A stretch of DNA of 64,000 nt from Azospirillum melinis (GTDB taxonomy: Bacteria; Pseudomonadota; Alphaproteobacteria; Azospirillales; Azospirillaceae): NCBI RefSeq assembly GCF_013340935.1, contig NZ_WHOS01000019.1, positions 51,021-115,020 on the forward strand, written 5' to 3'. Positions 37,193-45,289 of the stretch are shown here, piece by piece. Below the pieces are notes generated by a model that ran no database searches, was not told the DNA's origin, and saw only the letters and a list, made by a program, of their open reading frames with translations. Every line of letters starts with the position of its first letter. Positions within the stretch are counted from its first letter, which is position 1. Position numbers and translations under genes: made by a program.

Positions 37193-38166
37193 ACCTGCTG
37201 TCCCGTTACGCCGAGTGCATTTTCTGGATGGCCCGCTACATGGAGCGGGCCGAGAATCTCGCTCGCATCCTCGACGTGCACGAGACCTTCGCGCGCGACA
37301 CCCGCGGGGCCACCAACTGGTTCTCCATCGTCCAGCTGAACGCCGACGAGAAGGACTTCTTCAGCCGCCACGACCGTCCGACGGCGGAGGCGGTGGTCCA
37401 CTATTACATGTTCGACAGCCAGAACCATAATTCGCTGCTGTCGATGCTGCGGATGGCGCGGGAGAACGCGCGGACGCTGCGCCCCTGGATCTCGACGGAG
37501 ATGTGGACGCAGATCAACGTGTTCCACAACAAGCTGCTGGAGATGTCGGTCAAGGACGTGGCGGCCCAGAACCTGTCCAAGGTCTGCACCTGGATTAAGG
37601 AAGAATGCCAGACCCACACCGGCATCACCGAGGGCACGTTCTACCGCGACCAGGGCTGGTACTTCTACCAGATGGGCAAGTACATCGAGCGGGCGGACCA
37701 GACCACCCGCCTGCTCGACATCAAGTACCACACGCTGCTGCCGTCACCGGTGGAGGTCGGTTCCACGCTGGATGTCAGCCAGTGGACGACGGTGCTGCGC
37801 TGCACGGCCGGCTATCACGCCTTCCGCCGTGTCTATCCCCGCGGCATGTCGCCGGCCACCGTCGCCGGCTTCATGCTGTACAACGAGGGGTTCCCGCGGT
37901 CGGTGGTGATGTGCGTGCGGCAGATCGACGGCGTGTTGACGCGGATGCGCTCGCGCTACGATCTGCGAGGCGGGTCCGCGGCGATGGAGCGGGTGGACGA
38001 GCTGCTGGCCGCCCTGCTGTCCCGTCCGATCGACGCGGTGCTGCGCGACGGGCTGCACGAGTATCTCGACTGGATACAGCTGCAGCTGAACATCATCACT
38101 ACCGAGATTGCGCAAGCCTTCTTCGGTGTCCAGCCTCCTCTGGCAGTTCAGAGCCAGTCGCAGTAA
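37189..38166 (+). CDS. Alpha-E domain protein
   Basis: 325-residue all-helical alpha-E domain protein (DUF403). The N-terminus LLSRYAECIFWMARYMERAE and the internal QMGKYIERADQTTRLLDIKY contain its two characteristic ER-A/D signatures. Alpha-E proteins accompany permuted ATP-grasp enzymes in predicted peptide-synthesis or modification systems. The start overlaps the ATP-grasp stop by 4 bp. Biochemical function remains unknown in the family. Confidence 0.88.
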   Translation: MNLLSRYAECIFWMARYMERAENLARILDVHETFARDTRGATNWFSIVQLNADEKDFFSRHDRPTAEAVVHYYMFDSQNHNSLLSMLRMARENARTLRPWISTEMWTQINVFHNKLLEMSVKDVAAQNLSKVCTWIKEECQTHTGITEGTFYRDQGWYFYQMGKYIERADQTTRLLDIKYHTLLPSPVEVGSTLDVSQWTTVLRCTAGYHAFRRVYPRGMSPATVAGFMLYNEGFPRSVVMCVRQIDGVLTRMRSRYDLRGGSAAMERVDELLAALLSRPIDAVLRDGLHEYLDWIQLQLNIITTEIAQAFFGVQPPLAVQSQSQ

Positions 38167-38236
38167 GCTCGGGTCCGGCGGAGGGGAATCGCACTCCTCC
38201 GCCCCCTCGTCACTGTCGTGGTGGTTGTCGCTCAGA

Positions 38237-38986
38237 ATGTCGGTCATCCAGCCGCCGCAGCGTCCATTGCAGCAATTCTTCCGGTCGGGGCCGATGCCCT
38301 GTCCCTATCTGCCCGGACGTGTGGAGCGCAAGCTGTTCACCCGCCTGATCGGTCCCTATGCGACCGAGGTGAACTCCACCCTGTCGCGGGCCGGTTTCCG
38401 CCGCAGCCACGACATCGTCTATCGCCCGGTCTGCCCCAACTGCCAAGCCTGCGTGCCGGTGCGCGTGCCGGTCGCGGATTTCGTGCCGACGCGGTCGCAG
38501 CGCCGGGTCCTGAAGCTGAACGACGGGGTGACGCTGAGCGAACGGCCGGCCTACGCCACGTCGGAGCAGTACCGGCTGTTCTCGCTGTACCAGAATTCCC
38601 GCCATGGCGACTCGGACATGGCCCGCATGGCGATGGGCGATTTCGCCGCCATGGTCGACGAGGGCAGGGCGGATACCAACCTGCTGGAAGCACGCGATGA
38701 GCGTGGGCAGTTGGTCGGCTGCATGTTGACCGACCGGCTGTCGGACGGGTATTCGGCAGTCTACAGCTTCTACGACGCGGCCCAGGATCGCCGCAGCCTG
38801 GGCACCTTCCTGATCCTGGGCCTGATCGAGCGGGCGCGGCTGGCTGGCATGCCCTATGTCTATCTGGGCTATTGGATCGCCCACAGCCGCAAGATGGCCT
38901 ACAAGGCGAAGTTCCACCCGCTGGAATGCCTGGGTGAGGATGGCTGGCGCCGAGCCGACATCGTGCCTGACGGCGACGCGGAGTAA
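38237..38986 (+). CDS. bpt: Aspartate/glutamate leucyltransferase (Bpt)
   Basis: 249-residue aminoacyl-tRNA-protein transferase of the bacterial N-degron pathway. It adds Leu to proteins with N-terminal Asp or Glu, marking them for ClpS/ClpAP. The Cys-rich N-terminal motif PMPCPYLPGRVERKLF and the CPNCQACVPVRVPV motif are both present, as are the GNAT-like C-terminal landmarks SAVYSFYDAAQDRRSLGTFL and YWIAHSRKMAYKAKF. The start at 38237 (MSVIQPPQ) gives the normal length. It lies 70 bp after the alpha-E gene. Confidence 0.94.
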   Translation: MSVIQPPQRPLQQFFRSGPMPCPYLPGRVERKLFTRLIGPYATEVNSTLSRAGFRRSHDIVYRPVCPNCQACVPVRVPVADFVPTRSQRRVLKLNDGVTLSERPAYATSEQYRLFSLYQNSRHGDSDMARMAMGDFAAMVDEGRADTNLLEARDERGQLVGCMLTDRLSDGYSAVYSFYDAAQDRRSLGTFLILGLIERARLAGMPYVYLGYWIAHSRKMAYKAKFHPLECLGEDGWRRADIVPDGDAE

Positions 38987-39035
38987 GGACATCGCCACCG
39001 TCCGTTCCGGCGGCGACGCCCTTTGATGCCTTTTG

Positions 39036-40727
39036 TCAGGCTGCCTTGATGTCGCCCAGGAAGGTTTCGACATCCCGGCGCATCAGTTCGGCCTGCCGGG
39101 ACAACTCGCCGGCGGCGGTCAGCACCTGACCGGCGGCATTGCCGGCCTCGCCTGCCGCCTGCGTCACCTGGACGATGCTGGTCGTGACCTCCTGCGTGCC
39201 GGTCGCGGCCTGCTGGACGTTGCGGGAGATCTCGTTGGTTGCGGCACCCTGCTCTTCGATGGCGGCGGCGATGGCGGTGGTGATGTCGTTGATGCTGCCG
39301 ATGGTGCCGCCGATGCCGGTGATCGCCGTCACCACGCCCTGCGTCGTCTGCTGGATGGCGCCGATCTGGCTGGCGATCTCCTCCGTCGCCTTGGCCGTCT
39401 GGCCGGCAAGGCTCTTCACCTCGCTGGCGACCACGGCGAAGCCCTTGCCGGCCTCACCCGCACGGGCCGCTTCGATGGTGGCGTTCAGCGCCAGCAGGTT
39501 GGTCTGGCTGGCGATGTCGGTGATCAGGCCGACCACCTCGCCAATTTTCTGCGCGGCTTCGGCGAGGCTGCGGACCGCGTCGCTGGTTTGGCTGGCCTCG
39601 CTCACCGCCTTGCCGGCGATGTCGGCGGAGCGGGCGATCTGGGTGCCGATCTCGCGGATCGAACTGGCCATTTCTTCGGTGGCGGTGGCGACGGTCTGGA
39701 CGTTGGCGCTGGTCTGCTCGGCAGCCGACGCAACGACGGTGGCCTGGGTGCTGGTCTGCTGCGCCATCGCCGACATGCTGTGCGCGGTGGCGTCGAGTTC
39801 CGACGCGGCGGCGGCAACGGTGCGCAGGGCGGCGGTCGATGAATTCTCGAAGCCGGTGAGCAACCGTTCGATGGCTTGAGCGCGGCGCATCTTGGCCTGC
39901 TGCTCTGCGGCTTCGACGGCGGCGAGGCGGTCGGCCTCGATCATGTTGTCCTTGAAGACTTGCACCGCACGGGCCATGGCGCCCAGTTCGTCGCCACGGG
40001 CGGTCCCGTCGATGGAAACCGTCATGTCACGGTCGGCAAGGCGCCCCATCACCGACGTGATTGCCTGAATCGGCCGGATCACTGTGCTGACGATCATCCA
40101 GGCCACGCCCATGCAGATGGCAACGACCAGCGCCAGGATGGCGGTGACCCACAGCTTGCTGGTTTGGAAGACCTGCTCACCGCGGTCGGCCGCACGTTTG
40201 CCTTCAGCGGCGTTGAAGTCCATCAGAGACTGGAGAAGATCTTTGGAGGTTCGGAACTCATCCCGCGACGAACCACGATATATGGCGCCGGCACCATCAT
40301 TGTCATTCTTGCGCGACAGCGGCAGAAGCTGCTCCCGGCTGATTTTCATGTAGACTTGATAGCTCGTGACGAATTTCTGGTAGGTCTCGGTTTCCCAGCC
40401 CGGTGTCAAAAGCTTTTGGTAATCCATCCGCCGCTGTTCGATCCTGTCGGCGATTTCCAGAAGCGTTTTGTCCTCGCTCCTAATATCTCCATCGGTGGAT
40501 GCGATTAGATGAGCGCCTTCCAATGTGCGATAGTAGTCGAAGGTAGTGTAAAGTCTGGAAATTGCTGAGACCGACGGCAACCAATTGTCGCGCACATCAG
40601 CGGCTTCTTCGTTGATTGTCGAGAGTTTGATCAAGGAAAAGACACCGAGACCAGCCGTGCACAGCAGAAGGGTTAGGATCGCAAGAAGCGTCCGTGACTT
40701 AACTGAAAGGTTCGAAATCCATGCCAT
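39036..40727 (-). CDS. Methyl-accepting chemotaxis protein (4HB-type sensor)
   Basis: 563-residue transmembrane chemoreceptor. TM1 (about 10-35), a four-helix-bundle periplasmic sensor (about 36-190), TM2 (about 195-215), HAMP (about 215-270) and a cytoplasmic signalling domain whose hairpin tip reads [20 protein letters not shown] and [19 protein letters not shown]. It has no C-terminal CheR/CheB-docking pentapeptide. The start at 40727 ([10 protein letters not shown]) has AGGAG 8 nt upstream. Ligand unknown. It diverges from the TRAP genes across a 509-bp gap. Confidence 0.93.
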   Translation of the reverse strand: MAWISNLSVKSRTLLAILTLLLCTAGLGVFSLIKLSTINEEAADVRDNWLPSVSAISRLYTTFDYYRTLEGAHLIASTDGDIRSEDKTLLEIADRIEQRRMDYQKLLTPGWETETYQKFVTSYQVYMKISREQLLPLSRKNDNDGAGAIYRGSSRDEFRTSKDLLQSLMDFNAAEGKRAADRGEQVFQTSKLWVTAILALVVAICMGVAWMIVSTVIRPIQAITSVMGRLADRDMTVSIDGTARGDELGAMARAVQVFKDNMIEADRLAAVEAAEQQAKMRRAQAIERLLTGFENSSTAALRTVAAAASELDATAHSMSAMAQQTSTQATVVASAAEQTSANVQTVATATEEMASSIREIGTQIARSADIAGKAVSEASQTSDAVRSLAEAAQKIGEVVGLITDIASQTNLLALNATIEAARAGEAGKGFAVVASEVKSLAGQTAKATEEIASQIGAIQQTTQGVVTAITGIGGTIGSINDITTAIAAAIEEQGAATNEISRNVQQAATGTQEVTTSIVQVTQAAGEAGNAAGQVLTAAGELSRQAELMRRDVETFLGDIKAA

Positions 40728-41236
40728 GGCTGGTGCTCCTGATCTGAGGTTTCTCTCGACCTGCATTTCATCCGGGTAAGGGTGCTGGTTCGCCCGGTTC
40801 CTCACCCCTTACGGAAATGAGGCATGTGCGCTCACCCTCTCCGCAAATTGAGCAAAAGGCGCGCCATAAGCCGTTGCGATGCCTGTGGATCAAATATTGT
40901 TTGAATCCAATATTCTATCTGTTTCCCTCGATCACGGGATGCGTTTTGGACTGTCGCGATTTGGCAATATGGGGATTGCATTTTGCAAAATGCTTACGGC
41001 TTCCGTGCCTTGGACCGGTCCGATCCCAACATGGGAGACAGGGATCTACGGGATTCTACGTAGCTCCAACGTAGCCCTTGCCGCTGGATGGCGGGAAAGG
41101 AATAGTCCCTTCAAATCCTATCTTTTGGTATACCCTCCGAACGAGAGAGGGTTGCGATCTGCCGTGCCTATGCGGCTGCAACAAAAGCAAAAGGGGACGG
41201 CGAAGGCCGCGCCCCCGCAACAGGGAGGTTTCTCCT
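40728..41236. other. AT-rich intergenic region, 509 bp
   Basis: This gap separates the chemoreceptor (minus) from dctQ (plus) and is markedly AT-richer than its surroundings around 40860-41010. Features seen: an imperfect hairpin at 40785-40812 (GTAAGGGTG with CACCCCTTAC) and, at its right end, the dctQ ribosome-binding site. No gene could be supported, and no solute-binding protein of a TRAP system is present. Promoters for both genes must be here but are not clear. Confidence 0.4.
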
Positions 41237-41776
41237 TTGAGAGGTCTGCTCAGACTAAGCGGGCTGATCGATGCCGTGAACGAAGGCATCGGAAAGCTCG
41301 CCTACTGGCTCGTGCTGGTCGCCGTGGTGGTCAGCTCGGTCAACGCGGTCATCCGCTATGCGTTCAACATCAGCTCCAATGCCTGGCTGGAGCTGCAATG
41401 GTACCTGTTCGCGGCGGTGTTCCTGCTGTGCGCCGGCTACACCTTCCTGCGCAACGAACATATCCGCATCGACATCGTGCTGGGGCGTTTCTCCCGCCGC
41501 GTCCAGGCCTGGGTCGACATCTTCGGCATCCTGGTCTTCATGTTCCCGATGACGATCCTGATCCTGAAGCTGTCGATTCCGATGTTCTGGGACAGCTTCC
41601 ACACCAATGAAATGTCGAGCGACGCCGGCGGCCTGATCCGCTGGCCCGCGAAGATTCTGATCCCGGTCGGCTTCTTCCTGCTCACCGCACAGGGTGTGTC
41701 GGAACTGATCAAGCGCATCGCCTTTCTCACCGGCCATCGTGACGAGCCCGGCGAGAAGATGCACAGCCATTCCTAA
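41237..41776 (+). CDS. TRAP transporter small permease subunit (DctQ-type)
   Basis: 179-residue membrane protein with four transmembrane helices (starting about 18, 55, 95 and 140), the small subunit of a sodium-coupled TRAP transporter. Landmarks: LVLVAVVVSSVNAVIRYAFN, SSNAWLELQWYLFAAVFLLC and FLRNEHIRIDIVLG. The TTG at 41237 is the best start because GGGAGG lies 7 nt upstream and no ATG fits. The leader around the Shine-Dalgarno sequence (ACAGGGAGGTTT) is perfectly complementary to a candidate small RNA. dctM follows by 20 bp. The HIRIDI motif suggests the mannitol/chloroaromatic-type TRAP group; the substrate is not known. Confidence 0.88.
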   Translation: MRGLLRLSGLIDAVNEGIGKLAYWLVLVAVVVSSVNAVIRYAFNISSNAWLELQWYLFAAVFLLCAGYTFLRNEHIRIDIVLGRFSRRVQAWVDIFGILVFMFPMTILILKLSIPMFWDSFHTNEMSSDAGGLIRWPAKILIPVGFFLLTAQGVSELIKRIAFLTGHRDEPGEKMHSHS

Positions 41777-41796
41777 GGACCGGGAGCGCCCCCCAG

Positions 41797-43308
41797 ATGG
41801 TAGAGTTCGTATCCGCCAATATGGCGCCGCTCATGTTCGGCGCCCTGGTGCTGTTCCTGTTGATGGGATTTCCGGTTGCCTTCGCGCTGGCGGCCAACGG
41901 TCTGGTGTTCGGACTGATCGGCATCGAGCTGGGTCTGCTGACTCCGGCACTGTTGCAGGCGCTGCCGGAACGCGTGTTCGGCATCATGCGCAACGACACG
42001 CTGCTGGCGATTCCCTTCTTCACCTTCATGGGCCTGATTCTGGAGCGATCCGGAATGGCCGAGGATCTGCTCGACACCATCGGGCAGCTGTTCGGTCCGA
42101 TCCGCGGCGGTCTGGCCTATGCGGTGATCTTCGTCGGCGCGCTGCTGGCGGCGACCACCGGCGTGGTCGCGGCCTCGGTCATCTCCATGGGCCTGATCTC
42201 GCTGCCCATCATGCTGCGCTACGGCTATGACCGCCGGATCGCGTCGGGTGTCATCGCGGCGTCGGGCACGCTGGCCCAGATCATCCCGCCGTCACTGGTG
42301 CTGATCGTGCTGGCCGACCAGCTCGGCCGGTCGGTCGGTGACATGTATGCTGGCGCCCTGATCCCCGGCCTGGTGCTGACTGCGCTCTATGCCGGCTACA
42401 TCCTGCTGACCAGCATCATCAAGCCGGAGATGGTGCCGGCCCTGCCGCCGGAAGCCCGCACGCTGCGCGGCGGCAAGCTGCTGCTGCGGGTCATCACCTC
42501 GCTGGTTCCGCCACTGGTGCTGATCTTCCTGGTGCTGGGCACCATCTTCATCGGCATCGCCACCCCGACGGAGGGCGGCGCCATGGGTGCCGCCGGCGCA
42601 ATCCTGCTGGCGCTCGCCAAGCGGCAGCTCGGCTGGGACCTGATGCGTCAGGCGATGGACGCGACCGCCAAGCTGTCGTCCTTCGTGGTGTTCATCCTGA
42701 TCGGCTCGACCGTGTTCGGCCTGGTGTTCCGCGCCGTCAACGGCGACCTCTGGGTGGAACACCTGCTGATCGGCCTGCCGGGCGGCGAGCTGGGCTTCCT
42801 GATCGTCTGCAACATCCTGGTCTTCGTCCTGGCCTTCTTCCTCGATTTCTTCGAGCTGGCCTTCATCATCGTCCCCCTGCTGGGACCGGTGGCGGACAAG
42901 CTGGGCATCGACCTGATCTGGTTCGGTGTCCTGCTGGGCGTCAACATGCAGACCAGCTTCATGCACCCGCCCTTCGGCTTCGCGCTGTTCTTCCTGCGGT
43001 CGGTGGCGCCGAAGATGGACTACATCGACAAGGTCACCGGCAGGAAGATCGGGAAGATCACCACCGGCCAGATCTACTGGGGTGCGGTGCCCTTCGTGAT
43101 CATCCAGATCATCATGGTCGGTCTCGTCATCGGCTTCCCGCAGCTGGTCGATGCCGGCCGCGACAAGGGACCGGCGATCAACCTGAACGACGTGAAGATC
43201 GAGATTCCGGCCTTCGACAATCAGGATGTGGCTCCGCCCTTCGGCGCTCCGGGTCAATCGGAGCAGAGCCCGGCGGACGATATCATGAAGCAGCTTCAGG
43301 GCAAGTAA
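41797..43308 (+). CDS. TRAP transporter large permease subunit (DctM-type)
   Basis: 503-residue transport subunit with about 12-13 hydrophobic segments. Conserved motifs: GGLAYAVIFVGALLAATTGV, GVIAASGTLAQIIPPSLVLI and ATPTEGGAMGAAGAILLAL. After the last helix (about 440-460) there is an unusual polar tail of about 45 residues ending QSPADDIMKQLQGK. With the small subunit it forms a TRAP channel that needs a periplasmic binding protein, which is absent from the window. Confidence 0.92.
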   Translation: MVEFVSANMAPLMFGALVLFLLMGFPVAFALAANGLVFGLIGIELGLLTPALLQALPERVFGIMRNDTLLAIPFFTFMGLILERSGMAEDLLDTIGQLFGPIRGGLAYAVIFVGALLAATTGVVAASVISMGLISLPIMLRYGYDRRIASGVIAASGTLAQIIPPSLVLIVLADQLGRSVGDMYAGALIPGLVLTALYAGYILLTSIIKPEMVPALPPEARTLRGGKLLLRVITSLVPPLVLIFLVLGTIFIGIATPTEGGAMGAAGAILLALAKRQLGWDLMRQAMDATAKLSSFVVFILIGSTVFGLVFRAVNGDLWVEHLLIGLPGGELGFLIVCNILVFVLAFFLDFFELAFIIVPLLGPVADKLGIDLIWFGVLLGVNMQTSFMHPPFGFALFFLRSVAPKMDYIDKVTGRKIGKITTGQIYWGAVPFVIIQIIMVGLVIGFPQLVDAGRDKGPAINLNDVKIEIPAFDNQDVAPPFGAPGQSEQSPADDIMKQLQGK

Positions 43309-43349
43309 TAGGAAGCGTTGCAAAAGCCAGACAGTATAATCTGGGCAGA

Positions 43350-43380
43350 AAAAGGGGGCCGGTTCGTCCGGCCCCCTTTC
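43350..43380. terminator. Bidirectional intrinsic terminator
   Basis: AGGGGGCCGG and CCGGCCCCCT form a 10-bp stem around TTCGT. It is followed by TTCTT on the plus strand and preceded by an A-rich tract on the other side. It separates convergent dctM and the PRC-barrel-like lipoprotein gene and can serve both. Confidence 0.8.
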
Positions 43381-43409
43381 TTATTGGTGCGCTTTCGGTG
43401 GGGAAAGGG

Positions 43410-43895
43410 TCAGCGCGTCGGGGTCGTTGCCCCGGCCCAATTGGTCGGGGCGGTGCCGGCGGGCAGGACCACCCCGCTGTTGCCGAGCGACACCATGCGG
43501 TCGCTTCCGGCGACCGGCGGCAGTGCTGCGAACTGTTCCGCCGTCATGCCGGTGAGGATCACCGCCTGACGGTTGCGGGCATAGCGCAGATTGTCGCTGG
43601 CGACCGTCACCTTGTGCTCGTTCGGGAAACGGGGCGCGCCGACGGTGATGATCGCCTGCTCCACCCGGTTGGTCGGCCCGATCACTAGGTCGGTGACGTT
43701 GCCGAGGATGCGGCGGCCATCCGGCGTCTGCACGGTCAGCCCGACCAGTTCCACCGGAGGCTGGGTCGCGACCTCTGCCGACGGGACGCCGCCCATGTCG
43801 GAACTGGCGCAGGCACCCAACGCCAGAACCGGCAGGAGAGCCAGGGCCGGCAAGGCGGGGAAGAACATGCGCAGGGAAAGGCGGCGGTGGTCCAT
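43410..43895 (-). CDS. Lipoprotein with a PRC-barrel-like domain
   Basis: 161-residue predicted outer- or inner-membrane lipoprotein. The signal region ends at the lipobox LGAC, with lipidation Cys in ACASSDMG. The domain contains GLTVQTPDGRRILGNVTDLV and GAPRFPNEHKVTVASDNLRY, resembling PRC-barrel proteins that tether to charged surfaces. A 9-residue shorter start at 43868 is possible. The chain ends with a low-complexity Thr/Pro tail. Function is unknown. Confidence 0.68.
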   Translation of the reverse strand: MDHRRLSLRMFFPALPALALLPVLALGACASSDMGGVPSAEVATQPPVELVGLTVQTPDGRRILGNVTDLVIGPTNRVEQAIITVGAPRFPNEHKVTVASDNLRYARNRQAVILTGMTAEQFAALPPVAGSDRMVSLGNSGVVLPAGTAPTNWAGATTPTR

Positions 43896-44032
43896 CGTTC
43901 TTGGCCTTTTTGCTGACGGCGCGGAAATGTCCGCTCCTACAACAGCACGAGCATGGCCGGAGGTCCCCCGCGCCGACGGGGTGACCCCATTGCCCACGGG
44001 AGCTCTCCTTCCGGACAGGGGGGCCGGTCAGG

Positions 44033-44716
44033 TCAGGTGAAGATGAAGTCGTGGCCGGCGGTCAGCCCAACCTGATCGACGGTCAGTGACGAGCCGTCGG
44101 CGAAGGTGAAGGTCGACTGGAAGCCGCTGGAGGTCAGCGACATCTGGCCCGCGGTGTAGCCATGGAACTCGATCTGGTCGATCCCCCGCTCGAAATAATT
44201 GATGGTGTCGTGACCGAAGCCGCCGGTCGCCTGCTCCATCAGGAAGCGGTCGACCTGCCCGTCGGTGTAGCTGACCATCGTGTCGTCGCCGATGCCCGGA
44301 CGGAACAGGTCGGCACCGCCGTCGCGATAGCTGTCATACAGCGTGTCGTTGCCGGCGCCGCCGATCATGGTGTCGTCGCCGCGCATCCCCTTCAGGATGT
44401 CGTCGCCGGTGCCGCCGTCCAGCCAGTCGTTGCCGTCGCCGCCGAACAGCTGGTCGTTGCCGGCATCGCCCCACATCGAATCGTTGCCGGCCTCGTTGCC
44501 GCCATAGGGGTCGCCGAGCCAGTCGTTGCCGTCGCCGCCATGCAGCTGGTCGTTGCCCAGGCCGCCGATCAGCGAGTCATTTCCCCGTTCGCCATACAGC
44601 TGGTCGTTTCCGCCGGCGCCGTTGATGCGGTCGTCGCCATCCAGACCGTCGAGACGGTCATCAAAGGCGGTGCCGGTCATGGCGTCGTTGTTCGAAGTCC
44701 CCCAAAACTGGCGCAT
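44033..44716 (-). CDS. RTX (hemolysin-type) calcium-binding protein
   Basis: 227-residue protein consisting mostly of GGxGxDxLx-type nonapeptide repeats (about 8 between residues 15 and 125; for example GGNDQLYGERGNDSLIGG), which bind calcium and fold as a parallel beta-roll. A C-terminal segment (about 140-227) ends SLTVDQVGLTAGHDFIFT, resembling RTX secretion-signal regions. It has no N-terminal signal peptide, so type I secretion is likely. No T1SS genes are adjacent, but tolC lies at 62.3 kb. Two CtrA-like sites sit right upstream. Likely roles include surface or extracellular adhesion; this is inference. Confidence 0.9.
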   Translation of the reverse strand: MRQFWGTSNNDAMTGTAFDDRLDGLDGDDRINGAGGNDQLYGERGNDSLIGGLGNDQLHGGDGNDWLGDPYGGNEAGNDSMWGDAGNDQLFGGDGNDWLDGGTGDDILKGMRGDDTMIGGAGNDTLYDSYRDGGADLFRPGIGDDTMVSYTDGQVDRFLMEQATGGFGHDTINYFERGIDQIEFHGYTAGQMSLTSSGFQSTFTFADGSSLTVDQVGLTAGHDFIFT

Positions 44717-44737
44717 GGCGTCTCTCCATCAGTGTCG

Positions 44738-44772
44738 TTAACGTGCTGTTAACGATTAACCAGATGTTAACC
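44738..44772 (-). promoter_or_regulatory. Two tandem CtrA-type sites before the RTX gene
   Basis: Two full TTAA-N7-TTAAC sites on the plus strand, at 44738-44753 (TTAACGTGCTGTTAAC) and 44756-44771 (TTAACCAGATGTTAAC). Their starts are 18 bp apart and they end 22 bp before the RTX start. Spacing and sequence both match the CtrA consensus, so the RTX gene is probably under CtrA control. Two exact sites in 35 bp of a GC-rich genome are unlikely by chance. Confidence 0.75.
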
Positions 44773-45119
44773 ATGGGTCTCGGGCGGTCGAAAAGCGATA
44801 AAGGGGCAATACAAAGGGGGTCGGATGAGATGACACAGATAACTGAAACTTGATCGAATTAAGAAAATGAATTGTTTCTTCATTCGTCTTTTTTGTGGCC
44901 GAAAGCAGGATCTTTCTGTGACTGAATCAAGACTTTCTCTCCCATATGGGTAGGTTTTGAGCTGCGGAACGGCACAGGCTCGGCTGACCAAGGCGATGCG
45001 CGGGCAGGCGAGGCGGTAGGCCACCGGCCAAACGGGCTGCCGGAGCGGACAATCCGAAAGAGGTTCCAGGGCGCAAACGCGCCGGGCGCTGTCCGAAGTT
45101 TCGGATGCAGCCCTTAAGG
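44773..45119. other. Intergenic stretch between RTX promoter and a small RNA
   Basis: AT-rich up to about 44940, then GC-richer. A weak stem (AAGAAA with TTTCTT around 44873-44890) before a T-rich tract could be a minor terminator. No protein gene is supported here; the reading frames in it lack recognisable residues or ribosome-binding sites. Confidence 0.3.
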
Positions 45120-45120
45120 C

Positions 45121-45184
45121 AAAAAATAACCGGGCGTCCAAAGGAACGCCCGGTGCAGTCATATACAGGGAGGGTTAGAGACAA
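45121..45184 (-). ncRNA. Candidate small RNA, third copy of the FNR-box family
   Basis: On the minus strand a TATAC-like -10 (about 45192-45197) is followed by the 19-nt element TGTCTCTAACCCTCCCTGT (about 45165-45183) and then by an intrinsic terminator. Its stem is ACCGGGCGT with ACGCCCGGT around an 8-nt loop, and it is followed by TATTTTTT. Predicted length is about 63 nt, and the element occupies the 5' end. The CCUCCC core is an anti-Shine-Dalgarno motif. The element is identical to the copy at 53.26 kb and differs by one base from that at 53.11 kb. No known Rfam family was recognised. Confidence 0.7.
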
Positions 45185-45218
45185 GAAGGTGTGTATACCC
45201 TTCGGCGGAGGTGCCGCT

Positions 45219-45232
45219 TTGATGTGGATCAA
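45219..45232 (-). promoter_or_regulatory. FNR/FixK/Anr-type box controlling the small RNA at 45.1 kb
   Basis: Minus-strand TTGATCCACATCAA is a perfect TTGAT-N4-ATCAA palindrome. Its centre lies 42.5 bp before the 19-nt element, the placement of a class II FNR-dependent promoter if transcription begins there. Confidence 0.75.
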
Positions 45233-45289
45233 CAAAAGCACCCGCGTGGCGAATCGGCTTCCTTCCAGCCCCTCTCCAAATCGGGTCTC

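Noticed and set aside
40962..40980. Sigma-54-like promoter (TGGC...TTGC) upstream of dctQ
   Set aside because: The GG-to-GC distance is 3 bp too long for a -24/-12 promoter.
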